Shown one piece after another: positions 1 to 7,451 of a DNA stretch of 64,000 nucleotides; position 1 is the stretch's first letter; every line of letters begins with the position of its first letter. The position numbers were made by a program, and so were the translations under genes. The stretch is from Hydractinia symbiolongicarpus (lineage: Eukaryota; Cnidaria; Hydrozoa; Anthoathecata; Hydractiniidae), in the NCBI RefSeq assembly GCF_029227915.1, contig NC_079883.1, forward strand, positions 3,966,001-4,030,000, given 5' to 3'. The notes under the pieces were generated by a model that was not told the DNA's origin, made no database searches, and was given only the letters and a program-made list of their open reading frames with translations.

Positions 1-1
1 T

Positions 2-439
2 CAGGCTCTTGAGGATAGGAATATAGACATCGACATTCTCGAGAATGATCTAGACGATAGAGATAGTCAGCTCATGGCGTTGGGAGATGAGATTGATGAG
101 CTCCAGCAACAAGTAGAAACACTTCCGCAACGTACTGTGCCTTACCTCGAAGATCCTGGAAAAGATAACGGCATGGTTGTGATGCAGAAGAAAATCAACG
201 ATTCCTTTCCATACCTTGCCATTTGTGGTCGACAGTGGTATGTAGCGCAAAAGATTCGGAACAAGCTTGTTGACTACCCCAAGGGTGAGATTGTCGTACT
301 AGCCGAGACTCCAAATGCCATCGTACACTATAATTGGCTTCGGGAACGTGGATGTATCGAGGTAAACCCAGAACTTGTGAGACATTTCAGGCTTGGTGAA
401 CACTACACGCATGAGCGTCTCCTAGACCTTGCTGAATGA
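2..439 (+). CDS. C-terminal part of a coiled-coil, DUF3627/KilA-like viral protein (partial at window edge)
   Basis: The reading frame is open from the first codon of the window to a stop, so the N-terminus lies outside. The first ~40 residues are Asp/Glu/Gln-rich with heptad-like spacing (coiled coil). The rest is a globular mixed domain with FPYLAICGRQWYVAQKIRNK and NAIVHYNWLRERG, which resembles the C-terminal domain that follows KilA-N/MSV199 domains in large DNA viruses and their integrated relatives. That assignment is by eye and tentative. It lies at the outer end of element L, pointing toward the integrase. No frameshift is visible here, unlike in most of its neighbours. A perfect 16-bp palindrome follows the stop. 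Alternative: an unrelated coiled-coil host or viral protein. Confidence 0.5.
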   Translation, partial: QALEDRNIDIDILENDLDDRDSQLMALGDEIDELQQQVETLPQRTVPYLEDPGKDNGMVVMQKKINDSFPYLAICGRQWYVAQKIRNKLVDYPKGEIVVLAETPNAIVHYNWLRERGCIEVNPELVRHFRLGEHYTHERLLDLAE

Positions 440-454
440 CTTAAACGGGCACTA

Positions 455-470
455 ACTTAAAATTTTAAGT
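455..470. terminator. Perfect 16-bp palindrome just after a viral stop codon
   Basis: ACTTAAAATTTTAAGT is self-complementary and starts 16 bases after the stop of the upstream ORF. Similar perfect hairpins occur behind genes in element R. A transcript-end signal is an inference; an AT-only palindrome can also arise by chance in this composition. Confidence 0.25.
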
Positions 471-525
471 ATCCAGATAATTTTAAATATCCAGATGAAG
501 TATACTACGAGGGGTTTTAAAATGC

Positions 526-864
526 ATGGGTACATTTGTAGAAAGCGAGATAGACGAGGATTTAGAGGATGCTATTAAACGTATAGGGCTGCATATTGTT
601 CAAAAGGATAGGAACGACTATGGTGCACTCTGTTACCAGATCGTCAAAGATAAGGACTTGAAGCTATCGGATTTGGCTAATATATCAACAATAGGCGATA
701 TACTCAACTTTCCGATACCAGATAGACGCCTGGTCGATATTGATTTAGAAAATGAACCCAATGTTATCAAAGGTATCGTCCATGGATACCCGTTCTACAC
801 CTTAAGTCCAAGGAAACGCATGAAGAACTATTACCACTTCTTGATAACATCCGGAGGTACTTGA
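526..864 (+). CDS. Hypothetical 112-aa viral protein
   Basis: This is a complete acidic ORF (many Asp/Glu in the first 40 residues) with no signal peptide or membrane segment. I do not recognise the family. The start is the second of two overlapping ATGs and sits in an ATGG context after an A/T-rich run (TTTTAAAATGC), as for several ORFs of element R. Its last 34 bases overlap the end of the integrase gene on the other strand, a tail-to-tail arrangement typical of compact viral genomes. The frame is undamaged although its neighbours are pseudogenes. It could be a shadow reading frame, but its length and position make a real small viral gene more likely. Confidence 0.45.
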   Translation: MGTFVESEIDEDLEDAIKRIGLHIVQKDRNDYGALCYQIVKDKDLKLSDLANISTIGDILNFPIPDRRLVDIDLENEPNVIKGIVHGYPFYTLSPRKRMKNYYHFLITSGGT

Positions 865-1562
865 ACGTCCTCTGGAATAAGCATGAGTTCTTCTGACACG
901 AAGCTTCTTTCAGGGCCGTCCTTTAAATAGTACAGCACGCGACTACCCGTTTCAATACGGTCCAACCTGTACATTTTCCTACTCCAGAAAGCATCTGTAG
1001 CACGTCTTCTCGCATCACCGTGCTTCCCTCCGGGTTGTAGCAGATACAGGTACAACCCGTCGTCAGGTATGGGGTTTTACTCGGAATATTGCTGACTTTT
1101 TGCAAGTCGAACATCCTCGAGTTTATTTGCCCTGTTAGGTTTCATCTCAATCATGGCATGTTTTACTATAGGGTACAGGTGCTTGACCCAAGTGGTTGAC
1201 GTCTCGCCAGAAATCAACTCTTGTACATCTTGAGGCTTGAAGAGTCTTTCCGCCAGTATCTTGTTGTAAGACTCGACAAAGGCCGTAAACGTATGATTAT
1301 ATTTGGTGGTAGCTCGCTTGCCTTCTAACAACTTTGTTACATCCGTTTTGAACTCACTACCATTATCACACTGGAAGGTCTTGAGGTATCGAAGATTTCC
1401 TGCCTTGTAAATGTCCTTAATCATGTCTGCAATCCCGCTAGCTTTTTTGGTACTTAGGGCTACCTTGTATCTCGACCCTACATCAATGCCTGTCAGGATG
1501 TACTTGTAGGTGTTTTCATACAACCGATCATGGGGCATACATAGCAGATCAAACTTTTCGTT
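831..1562 (-). pseudogene. Retroviral-type (RVE) integrase of a Polinton-like element, broken by one stop
   Basis: The catalytic core shows the acidic triad of the RVE fold: Asp in ILTGIDVGSRY, Asp in FQCDNGSEF and Glu in FVESYNK. Only 30 residues separate the second Asp and the Glu, against the usual ~35, so a short in-frame deletion is likely. A C-terminal SH3/chromo-like tail continues in the same frame beyond an in-frame TAA (1077-1079), with YLYLLQPGGKHG, RVLYYLKDGPERSFVSEEL and ending VIKKW. The family joins Polinton/PLV DNA to host chromosomes. The 5' part has been replaced: the frame runs upstream without a break into remnants of a membrane-protein gene and a nuclease gene, so the integrase N-terminal zinc region is missing. 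Confidence 0.82.
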
Positions 1563-1604
1563 CGATGCTATATAATATTTATAAAGATTTATACATGTTG
1601 TCGT

Positions 1605-1817
1605 CCAACTCCGCCGTTGTTTATTGAACCAGTCGATCTTAACCTGACTTTCACAGACCCATCGAGCCTGCGCTGCTTGTAGTTTTTCCATGGCTTCGTC
1701 GTGCCTCTTCCTCTCGGCCTTACCATGTCCTGTAAGTTTACTGAATAGAAAATTTGTGCCGCTGAATGCCAATGCGTTTATTAATGCACCTCCGGCCATG
1801 ATCGCAAGAGTTGCCAT
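1605..1817 (-). pseudogene. Small viral membrane protein remnant, fused in frame to the integrase
   Basis: Starts MATLAIMAGGALINALAFSG and continues NFLFSKL and ERKRHDEAMEKLQ. This is clearly homologous to the complete 141-aa protein at 62044-62469 (same order: hydrophobic Ala/Gly/Met N-terminus, FLFSKL/YLFSSL, ERKRHD, then FNKQ/FINKQ). Only about the first 70 residues remain; the C-terminal half and its second hydrophobic segment are lost and integrase sequence follows directly. An N-terminal membrane anchor plus basic coiled segment suggests a virion or membrane component, but the role is unknown. Upstream it is joined in frame to HNH-nuclease sequence. Confidence 0.75.
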
Positions 1818-1831
1818 TTTTTCTGAGACGA

Positions 1832-2521
1832 AACGATTGCCTTTTGCAATGTTCTCACTTGCCCACATGGGTTGCGTTTTGGAATAGTGCAGCCTACTAG
1901 CCACCTCAGCAAGCGATGGCGCATCTCCATTTTCTCGATCCTTGAGTTGGATTTTGTGATCAGTATGCCAGTCCCCGTGGTTATCCCAGGTCATTTACTC
2001 AGAAAACTGAGCTTCAATATGGTCCTGCAGTGTAGCGATATCGCAACCTAGGTACTCCTGGGAGCTGAGCTCCTTGCTTCCCTGTAGGGTGTTGTGGGTT
2101 TGGCATCGTACAACAGAAACGAAATGTCCAAAAGGGTCGCAAATGGGGCATATATTCCTTCGTTTTTTATGGTCACAGAAGCTTCCACCCCACCAGTCTT
2201 TGCATTTGACCTCTCCCTATGATGTTTACAAAACTGGCTGCCCTTGCATTCTTTGCAATAGGCCCTATATTTTTGATGGCGGCAAACCTGACTTCCCTTG
2301 CACTCTTTGCACTGCTCCATCCGCCTACCATGAGGGCATTTTGTGCGGTCTAGCGACGCCTTATTTATATCAAGGCACTTGATGCACATTTTTGTCAGTT
2401 GACCATTACGCTTGATGCTAGAAATATCTAAAGAGAGATAGTGCTTACATTGCGTGCAGCTCTTGGTTCCTTCCATAATGACTCGTTTTTGCCCTGAGGG
2501 ACAAACACGAGTTGTGGTCAC
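1832..2521 (-). pseudogene. Zinc-repeat HNH endonuclease remnant
   Basis: The N-terminal half carries paired-Cys motifs (CTQCKHYLSL, CIKCLD) followed by tandem repeats of the form CxH(x6)CKECKGSQ, each a likely zinc-binding unit. After a frameshift near 2200 a further C/H unit and a linker (YLGCDIATLQDHIEAQF) lead into an HNH-like core: WHTDHK with the His/Asp-His motif, then LHYSKTQPMWASENIAKGN, the conserved C-terminal signature of this nuclease family in large DNA viruses. An in-frame TAA (1995-1997) splits linker and core. Family role: DNA cleavage, often mobile-intron or virus-encoded. The gene is inactive as read and its 3' end is fused to the small membrane-protein remnant. Confidence 0.72.
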
Positions 2522-2539
2522 TCATATTCCACAGAATAA

Positions 2540-3370
2540 AACCGTATTATATCCGACTGTTTGCTTTTCTTGCAGTCTTTGCAGCAATCCCTCTGTCTCT
2601 CATGCTCGCAAGTCTGTCTCCTCACCCCCTGCACTCCTTAAAATAGGCCCTCCTTTTTTCATGCTGGCAAATCTGGCTACCCTTGCATTCCTTGCAGCGA
2701 TACCCCAATTTCTCATGAGGGCAAATCTGACAGCCCTTGCATTATTTGCTGCAAGCTCTCTTTTTTTCATGCTGGGAGATTCGACTACCCTTGCATTCTT
2801 AACACTGGGATCTTATCCTTTCATGGGGAAAAATCTGACTGCCCTTGGACTCTTTGCAATAAGCCCTCACCCTTGAATGCCGACATATTTGATTTTCTAA
2901 AATATTCAATATATCTAAAATATTCAACTGCGCGTCTTGAAGCAGGTACACATAGCACTGTGTATTCCCTGTGCCGTCAGCTTTTTTGGTCATGTGTAGG
3001 GTAATGCCATCACTAAGGCGTTGTAGGGGTCTTCCACTACCATGTAGGGTATGATCAGCAGACGCTCGGAAATCGATAAATAATGCGTACCGTTCATTGA
3101 AGAATTGGCCAATCGTCACATTGCAGTCGTGATGCCGAAGAGGTTCACAATTTGTTCCAAATGGTTTTTTGGGAGCAACGCATGAGAGTACAACTCTCTG
3201 CCTACCATAGGGGCATTTGTCTTTGGCGCGCAGCTGTTTCTTTTTATCCAGGCATTTGATGCATGTCTTTGTAGATTGACCCTTTCCCAGCACTCTATAT
3301 GCATTTAGCAAAAGACTCTTGTTACAATTCGATCAGTTCTTGTTTTCCATATTGATTTGTATTTGTCCTT
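2540..3370 (-). pseudogene. Second copy of the zinc-repeat gene, interrupted by capsid-gene sequence
   Basis: The start region parallels the nuclease gene downstream (VTT..., a GQ motif, CIKCLDKKKQL, KCPYGRQ). It is followed near 2540-2900 by five or six degenerate units of the type C/F-x-HERxRxxCKECKGSQI, several with lost Cys or stop codons. Between the first unit and the array a ~271-bp block identical in origin to the tail of the neighbouring capsid gene has been inserted, and the chimera reads open for 170 aa. No HNH core follows. Together with the next copy this implies tandem duplication of a [capsid tail + zinc-repeat gene] unit, followed by decay. Confidence 0.65.
2926..3196. repeat. 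Direct repeat, copy 1 of a 271-bp capsid-tail segment
   Basis: Matches 3435-3705 at a constant offset of 509 bp, with only about three or four differences visible near one end. It encodes the same GQFFNERYALFIDFRASADH stretch as the capsid pseudogene. The low divergence compared with the rest of the decayed element suggests a late duplication or gene conversion. Confidence 0.9.
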
Positions 3371-3394
3371 AAGGCCAAATAAAAACTGTGGTCA

Positions 3395-4450
3395 CTAATA
3401 CTCCACAGAGTTATAACGGCCATCCAAGATGTTCAATTGCGCGTCTTGAAGCAGGTGCACATAGCACCGTGTATTCCCTGTGCCGTCAGCTTTTTTGGTC
3501 ATGTGTAGGGTAATGCCATCACTAAGGCGTTGTAGGGGTCTTCCACTACCATGTAGGGTATGATCAGCAGACGCTCGGAAATCGATAAATAATGCGTACC
3601 GTTCATTGAAGAATTGGCCAATCGTCACATTGCAGTCGTGATGCCGAAGAGGTTCACAATTTGTTCCAAATGGTTTTTTGGGAGCAACGCATGAGAGTAC
3701 AACTCATTAGGCTCTCCCTCAATGGTGATGCTTATCTTCTGAATCTTAGGGTTTAAAAAAACCTTGTTGACACCGGAATAAGCCTTCACTTTCCCAGGAT
3801 CTATAAAAAGTAGCAAGACACCCCTCAAGGATTTGGCAGGAGTGTCTATTTGAAGGCTTAGCTAGTATCGGCCTTTTTAATGGTGACCACCTTGCTCCTG
3901 AGTATCCTTTCGTAGGGTAACGCGAGACGACTATACCGTCATCTCTCACTTTGTCAAACTCTAGCTTGATATTGGTGATCTTGTAGGCTGCATCCGCTGC
4001 CTTGGCTGCCGTGCTTTCCGAAGCTGCCGTACCTCCATCTTTGATCACGTTGCCGTAAGACGCGAAAGGTAGGACAAATTGGAGGCGGCCATATAAACCC
4101 GCCGGATTTTCTTTATCGGTCCTTACATGGTCAGTAGCCTTGACTTGCAGAGCCCGAAAGGTACCGTCGTTTGTGTTGATCCCCACCAGAATGAGGTTGT
4201 TGTCCCTGTCAAATTTGGGCAGCCAGATGTCTTTGTAGAATGCGAAGGTGTTAAAATCAGATATATTTTTAACCAACGTTCAAAGTAATGCGTAAGTCCG
4301 GAACCAGGCTTTTACCGATATTCGAGACAATGGTACGTTTTGTATTGGTAGCCGTTATTTCCAAATCAAATTAGAGTTTGATGTACCCCGGAAATATAAC
4401 CTCGTCCTGTCGCATGTTGGGGATATTGTAGAGGGTATGTTACTGATCTG
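3395..4450 (-). pseudogene. Major-capsid-like protein pseudogene (element L)
   Basis: Pieces in at least two frames align in order with the intact 439-aa protein at 58670-59989: IPNMRQDEVIFPG, TNTKRTIVSNIGKS, DFNTFAFYKDIWLPK, then YKITNIKLEFDKV, a LLLFIDP...NPKIQKISITIEGEPNELYSHAL region, and the C-terminal YALFIDFRA...LHGSGR...GITLHM...LQDAQLNILDG block. The middle and extreme N-terminus are missing, and stops plus frameshifts lie near 3.7, 3.85 and 4.28-4.35 kb. The family is taken to be the double-jelly-roll capsid because of its length, its beta-rich character and its place between penton-like and ATPase genes in element R; no structural test was made. Confidence 0.75.
3435..3705. repeat. 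Direct repeat, copy 2 (native position in the capsid pseudogene)
   Basis: This is the source-like copy of the 271-bp repeat. Here it is continuous with the upstream capsid sequence and runs to the gene's own end (ILDGRYNSVEY then stop), whereas copy 1 sits inside zinc-repeat sequence. Confidence 0.88.
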
Positions 4451-4562
4451 AACACGTTGTTTTCTACCCTTGATACCAAAGAGTTGTATCGTCTCTGCTT
4501 AGGGGTCTAATGTTGTTCCAAATATGTTACTCATTCACTTAGGATAAAATGTGTTTAAATAA

Positions 4563-5828
4563 ATGCCAACTAACCCAGTATTTGATCCCAATTTTCAGAA
4601 TGAGGAGGGCCTCCAGATGATAAACCCGAAGATCCTCCATCAACGCCAAAACCTCCGGCAACGCTAGGGCCTTCAACATCAGGAGAACAACAGGGTGTCC
4701 CGGGGACTGGCCTTTCAGAGCAAAGGCAGAAACTACTAAAATCAAAGGTTGACGAGCTCTACGAAAATTTTGAGGAGAGGTTAGGGAAGCCTATTGCAAT
4801 ACCTTACGACGGGCTTAGGCTGGAAGGGAAACGTCTTTTTTTTCAACAATATAGACCTTACAGCATTAATTACGAAAGAAAGGGTTGGGTTGCGAGCTGC
4901 TGGGGAGATGATCAAGTGATTGAAGGCAGATCTCGTGCGAGCCCTGGGTTTCCCCGACTATTTTACTACACCCAACTGGGGTAAGGCAGCAGCCCAGGCA
5001 CTTGGGCAAAAGGTTGATGACATTGTGAGGAAGGACATGGCTGATGATATCATTTCGGTGGAATCGATAGAGGAATTTGTAGATGCCACGGAGAGCTTTA
5101 TGGAAGAAACTTCTTTTAGTGTTACTGATGAAGTATTCACGGAGCGCGAGAGGCGAGGATTAAACCTCGAACTCCAAACTATAAGGGGTATCTTGAAAGT
5201 CTTGAAAAGCAAGATGATCTTATACAATAGCGAGATCGGCAAGGCGGAAGGCAAGGTGAAAGAACTCGAGAAGCAGAAAGTCGGGGTAGTCGAAGGACAA
5301 AGGGCTAATCTTGAGAGGCAAATAGCAAAGTTTGAGGAAAAAAATGAAAAATTGAACGATTTAAAACAGGCCTCGCAAAATGCCCATAGTTTACTTTCCT
5401 CTGATATCTACAGTTAGCTGAAGAATATCAAGGGAACGTTGATCAAAATGGCCGGAGATGACACTTCCCTGCTGGAGAAGTTAAAGATCCCCTTTAAAGA
5501 GCAGGGTAAAACTATAGCCAGTATAGTCTCTGCTATTGGTCTACTGATAAGCACCATCGTACTTGCAGCTACAGGCGGAAGCGCTGGAGGTGCCGCTGGA
5601 GGTGCTGAAGGGAAGAGGTTTGTAGCACAGCAGCTTCAACGATTGAGAAATTTCCTGAAATACCTGGCAGGTAAGGCAGGTGCTGCGCTACCTGGCATCA
5701 TCGGTACGATTGTATCTTTCTTTCTCAGAGTAGCGGCAATCATCGTAGAATACGCAGCCAAGAATCTGTATATGGCGATCGCGGCCGTCGCTGGGTTTGT
5801 CGTGTTATATGTTGGAAGAAGGAAATAA
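4563..5828 (+). pseudogene. Coiled-coil/transmembrane virion-type protein, broken (element L)
   Basis: Homologue of the intact gene at 62526-63779. Order: acidic/Pro-rich N-terminus (DDKPEDPPSTPKPP), an IPYDGLRLEGKRLFF block matching HTDLFEIRGGELYY in R, RALGF (SLGF in R), a long charged coiled coil (4990-5400), then KEQGKTIASIVSAIGLL, a Gly/Ala linker, AALPGIIGTIVSF and a terminal hydrophobic helix ending YVGRRK (TYMVTKR in R). Damage: frameshifts near 4605 and 4880, and in-frame stops at 4917-4919 and 5415-5417. The last ~126 codons (from ATG 5448) remain open. The stop is 8 bp from the end of the next gene, which converges on it. Function unknown; a membrane-associated virion protein is an inference. 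Confidence 0.75.
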
Positions 5829-5835
5829 GTTACAC

Positions 5836-7045
5836 TTACTTAAACCATACGTACGCAATGATGATCCCTACGCCCGTTGGGATCAATGCGGCCTTGTTAT
5901 CCCCATTTTGATTTTGTGGGGGTTGTTCAGGAAATGTAGTAGACCTAGGAAGAGTGGTTGGTATGGCATGCTTGTGGGTGTATATGGTATAGCCTGTATA
6001 GTATGACCAGGAGGTGCAAGTAGTATATCCTGTATAGGAGGTGTAGGTGATGTTTTGTAGTATGCTTGGGAGGTGTGGTATATATAGGTGTTTTGGTATT
6101 ATGCTTGGGGTGTGGTATGCTTGGGAGGTGGTTTGATAGCCCTCTCTATAGCCTTGACAATAGGCTTGTTATTCACGTCAACCTGAACGCCAACAATTAC
6201 ATTGGCAGGTGCAATTAAGATATTGTTTTTGTACCCTTGAATTTTGCCTATACGCATATCAGAAGGTAGCATGTACACGTTGGGCATAACGGCAAAATTC
6301 ACCGGTGTTTGGGCATATTGCAACACCTTCTGGAATTCTGTGATGTCATGCCCTACGTTCTCCTGACGTTGTATCACGGCTTCAAATTTTTGCAAGAGAA
6401 TTTGCCTTGCTGTATAGTTGTCAGCGCTAGACCCGATTAAAGATGTCTTGGCACCTGCTTGTGATCCACGTAACAACACCACGTAAACCCTGATGTTCTC
6501 GCTTAGTTTGGTCAGACCTTCCGATGTCAGGCCCTGACTTGTGGGGATGATTAATTTAGCCCAGTCACGGTCGAATTGGAGCCACCATCCACCATTTGTC
6601 AACGACGACATGACAGCCTTAAACTTGTACAGACTATTGGTATCTGCACCGTATTCCCAACATATCTGCGCATAACCACATGTTGAGTGAGGGGTTTTGT
6701 ACTGAGAAAAACGGTCGTCATACGGCATGGGTACTTTCATTCTTGCCAGAATACGACGCAAGTGATAATAGACGTGAAATTTAAAGATGGAGTTGACAAG
6801 GGGTACGGAACCCGTCATGTGCTTGGTGGAGATGCCTAATGCAGTGCTTGTGAAATGGGTGGCAAAATTAACCTGCATATTCTAATAGTCCAAGGTTTGT
6901 CCTGTCCAACCCACCCTAACAGGGTCATTCAGCAAATTGGTGGGGATTTTTATGTCATACTTTGTAAACCCAGGGAATACTATAGAGATATGCGAGCCTA
7001 TAGACACGTACAGGTCCTGATGCTCGAGGTTTGTTTTATCAAGTG
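5836..7045 (-). pseudogene. Homologue of the 404-aa conserved PLV protein, broken (element L)
   Basis: Aligns along its length with the intact gene at 56796-58010: QDLY...FPGF, VNFATHF, FKFHVYYHLRRIL (YRFHVYYHIRRII in R), LTSEGLTKLSENIRVYVVLL, GSQAGAKTSLIG, TARQILLQ, VYMLPSDMRIGK (IYMIPSDMNLR in R), GYKNNILI. A Pro-rich tail of repeated GGT-type units and a final hydrophobic helix (ALIPTGVGIIIAYVWFK) correspond to the His/Asp-rich tail and terminal helix of R. Breaks: an in-frame TAG at 6882-6884, a TAA at 6099-6101 and a frameshift in the tail. The central 259 codons remain open. The C-terminal anchor suggests membrane association; function unknown. Confidence 0.78.
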
Positions 7046-7060
7046 GTCATTGTCCTGAAA

Positions 7061-7362
7061 AATGGATTCTGTAGCCTTCGTGTCAGCGACGGTTACTCGG
7101 TGGTTATTAACAGACCATTGCAAGAGCTTCTAGGTCTGCCCTACGATCCCGCGAAAAGTACTATATGAAGGGTGACTACGATGCATACTACAGGACTGAT
7201 GTTTACCAAAGATTGAGACTCGTTTGCCCGCAGTTGGATGAAGACGACTGTGTGCTGGATGATAAAAAGCCTAAAATTCTGGCCTTGCTTCCCACCAAAC
7301 AGTTGAATGCCTGGGGAGATATGTTGACCTGGAGTTTTGATACCCCAATATACCTTGTGTAA
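7061..7362 (+). pseudogene. Penton-like (single jelly-roll) protein remnant
   Basis: Two overlapping frame fragments: the first with SVVINRPLQELLGLPYDP up to a stop, the second with DVYQRLRLVCPQLDEDD and LNAWGDMLTWSFDTPIYLV. The pattern (beta strand, LGxxx, then a strand ending in a VxL/IYL motif) and the position, divergent from the 404-aa-family gene, match the 186-aa gene at 58049-58609 (LAIKSKLGKIFNL ... VLWGGMKTTVTLHI). Sequence identity is low, so homology rests largely on synteny. A frameshift near 7165 and the loss of the N-terminal half make it a pseudogene. The penton assignment is inferred from family patterns in Polinton-like viruses. Confidence 0.45.
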
Positions 7363-7451
7363 GCCACTGAAACAATCAGCAACCGATTTCATGGCCACTT
7401 TAAACTAAATCCTTTTTTTACAAGCACAAAGTTAAAGTGGTTAATGGCTTA
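7361..7451. repeat. Short nested inverted repeats at the inner end of element L
   Basis: TAAGCCA (7361) pairs with TGGCTTA (7445), and CCACTTTAA (7393) pairs with TTAAAGTGG (7432). They lie exactly between the last viral reading frame and the start of the host segmental duplication, so they may be remains of the element's terminus, although true PLV terminal repeats are far longer. Confidence 0.3.

Noticed and set aside
2074-2876. Plus-strand ORFs of 102 and 140 aa rich in Cys/Leu
   Set aside because: Antisense shadows of the zinc-repeat genes; the minus-strand reading gives ordered Cys/His units.
4539-4745. 68-aa minus-strand ORF
   Set aside because: Antisense to the N-terminal part of the coiled-coil pseudogene, whose residues match element R in order.
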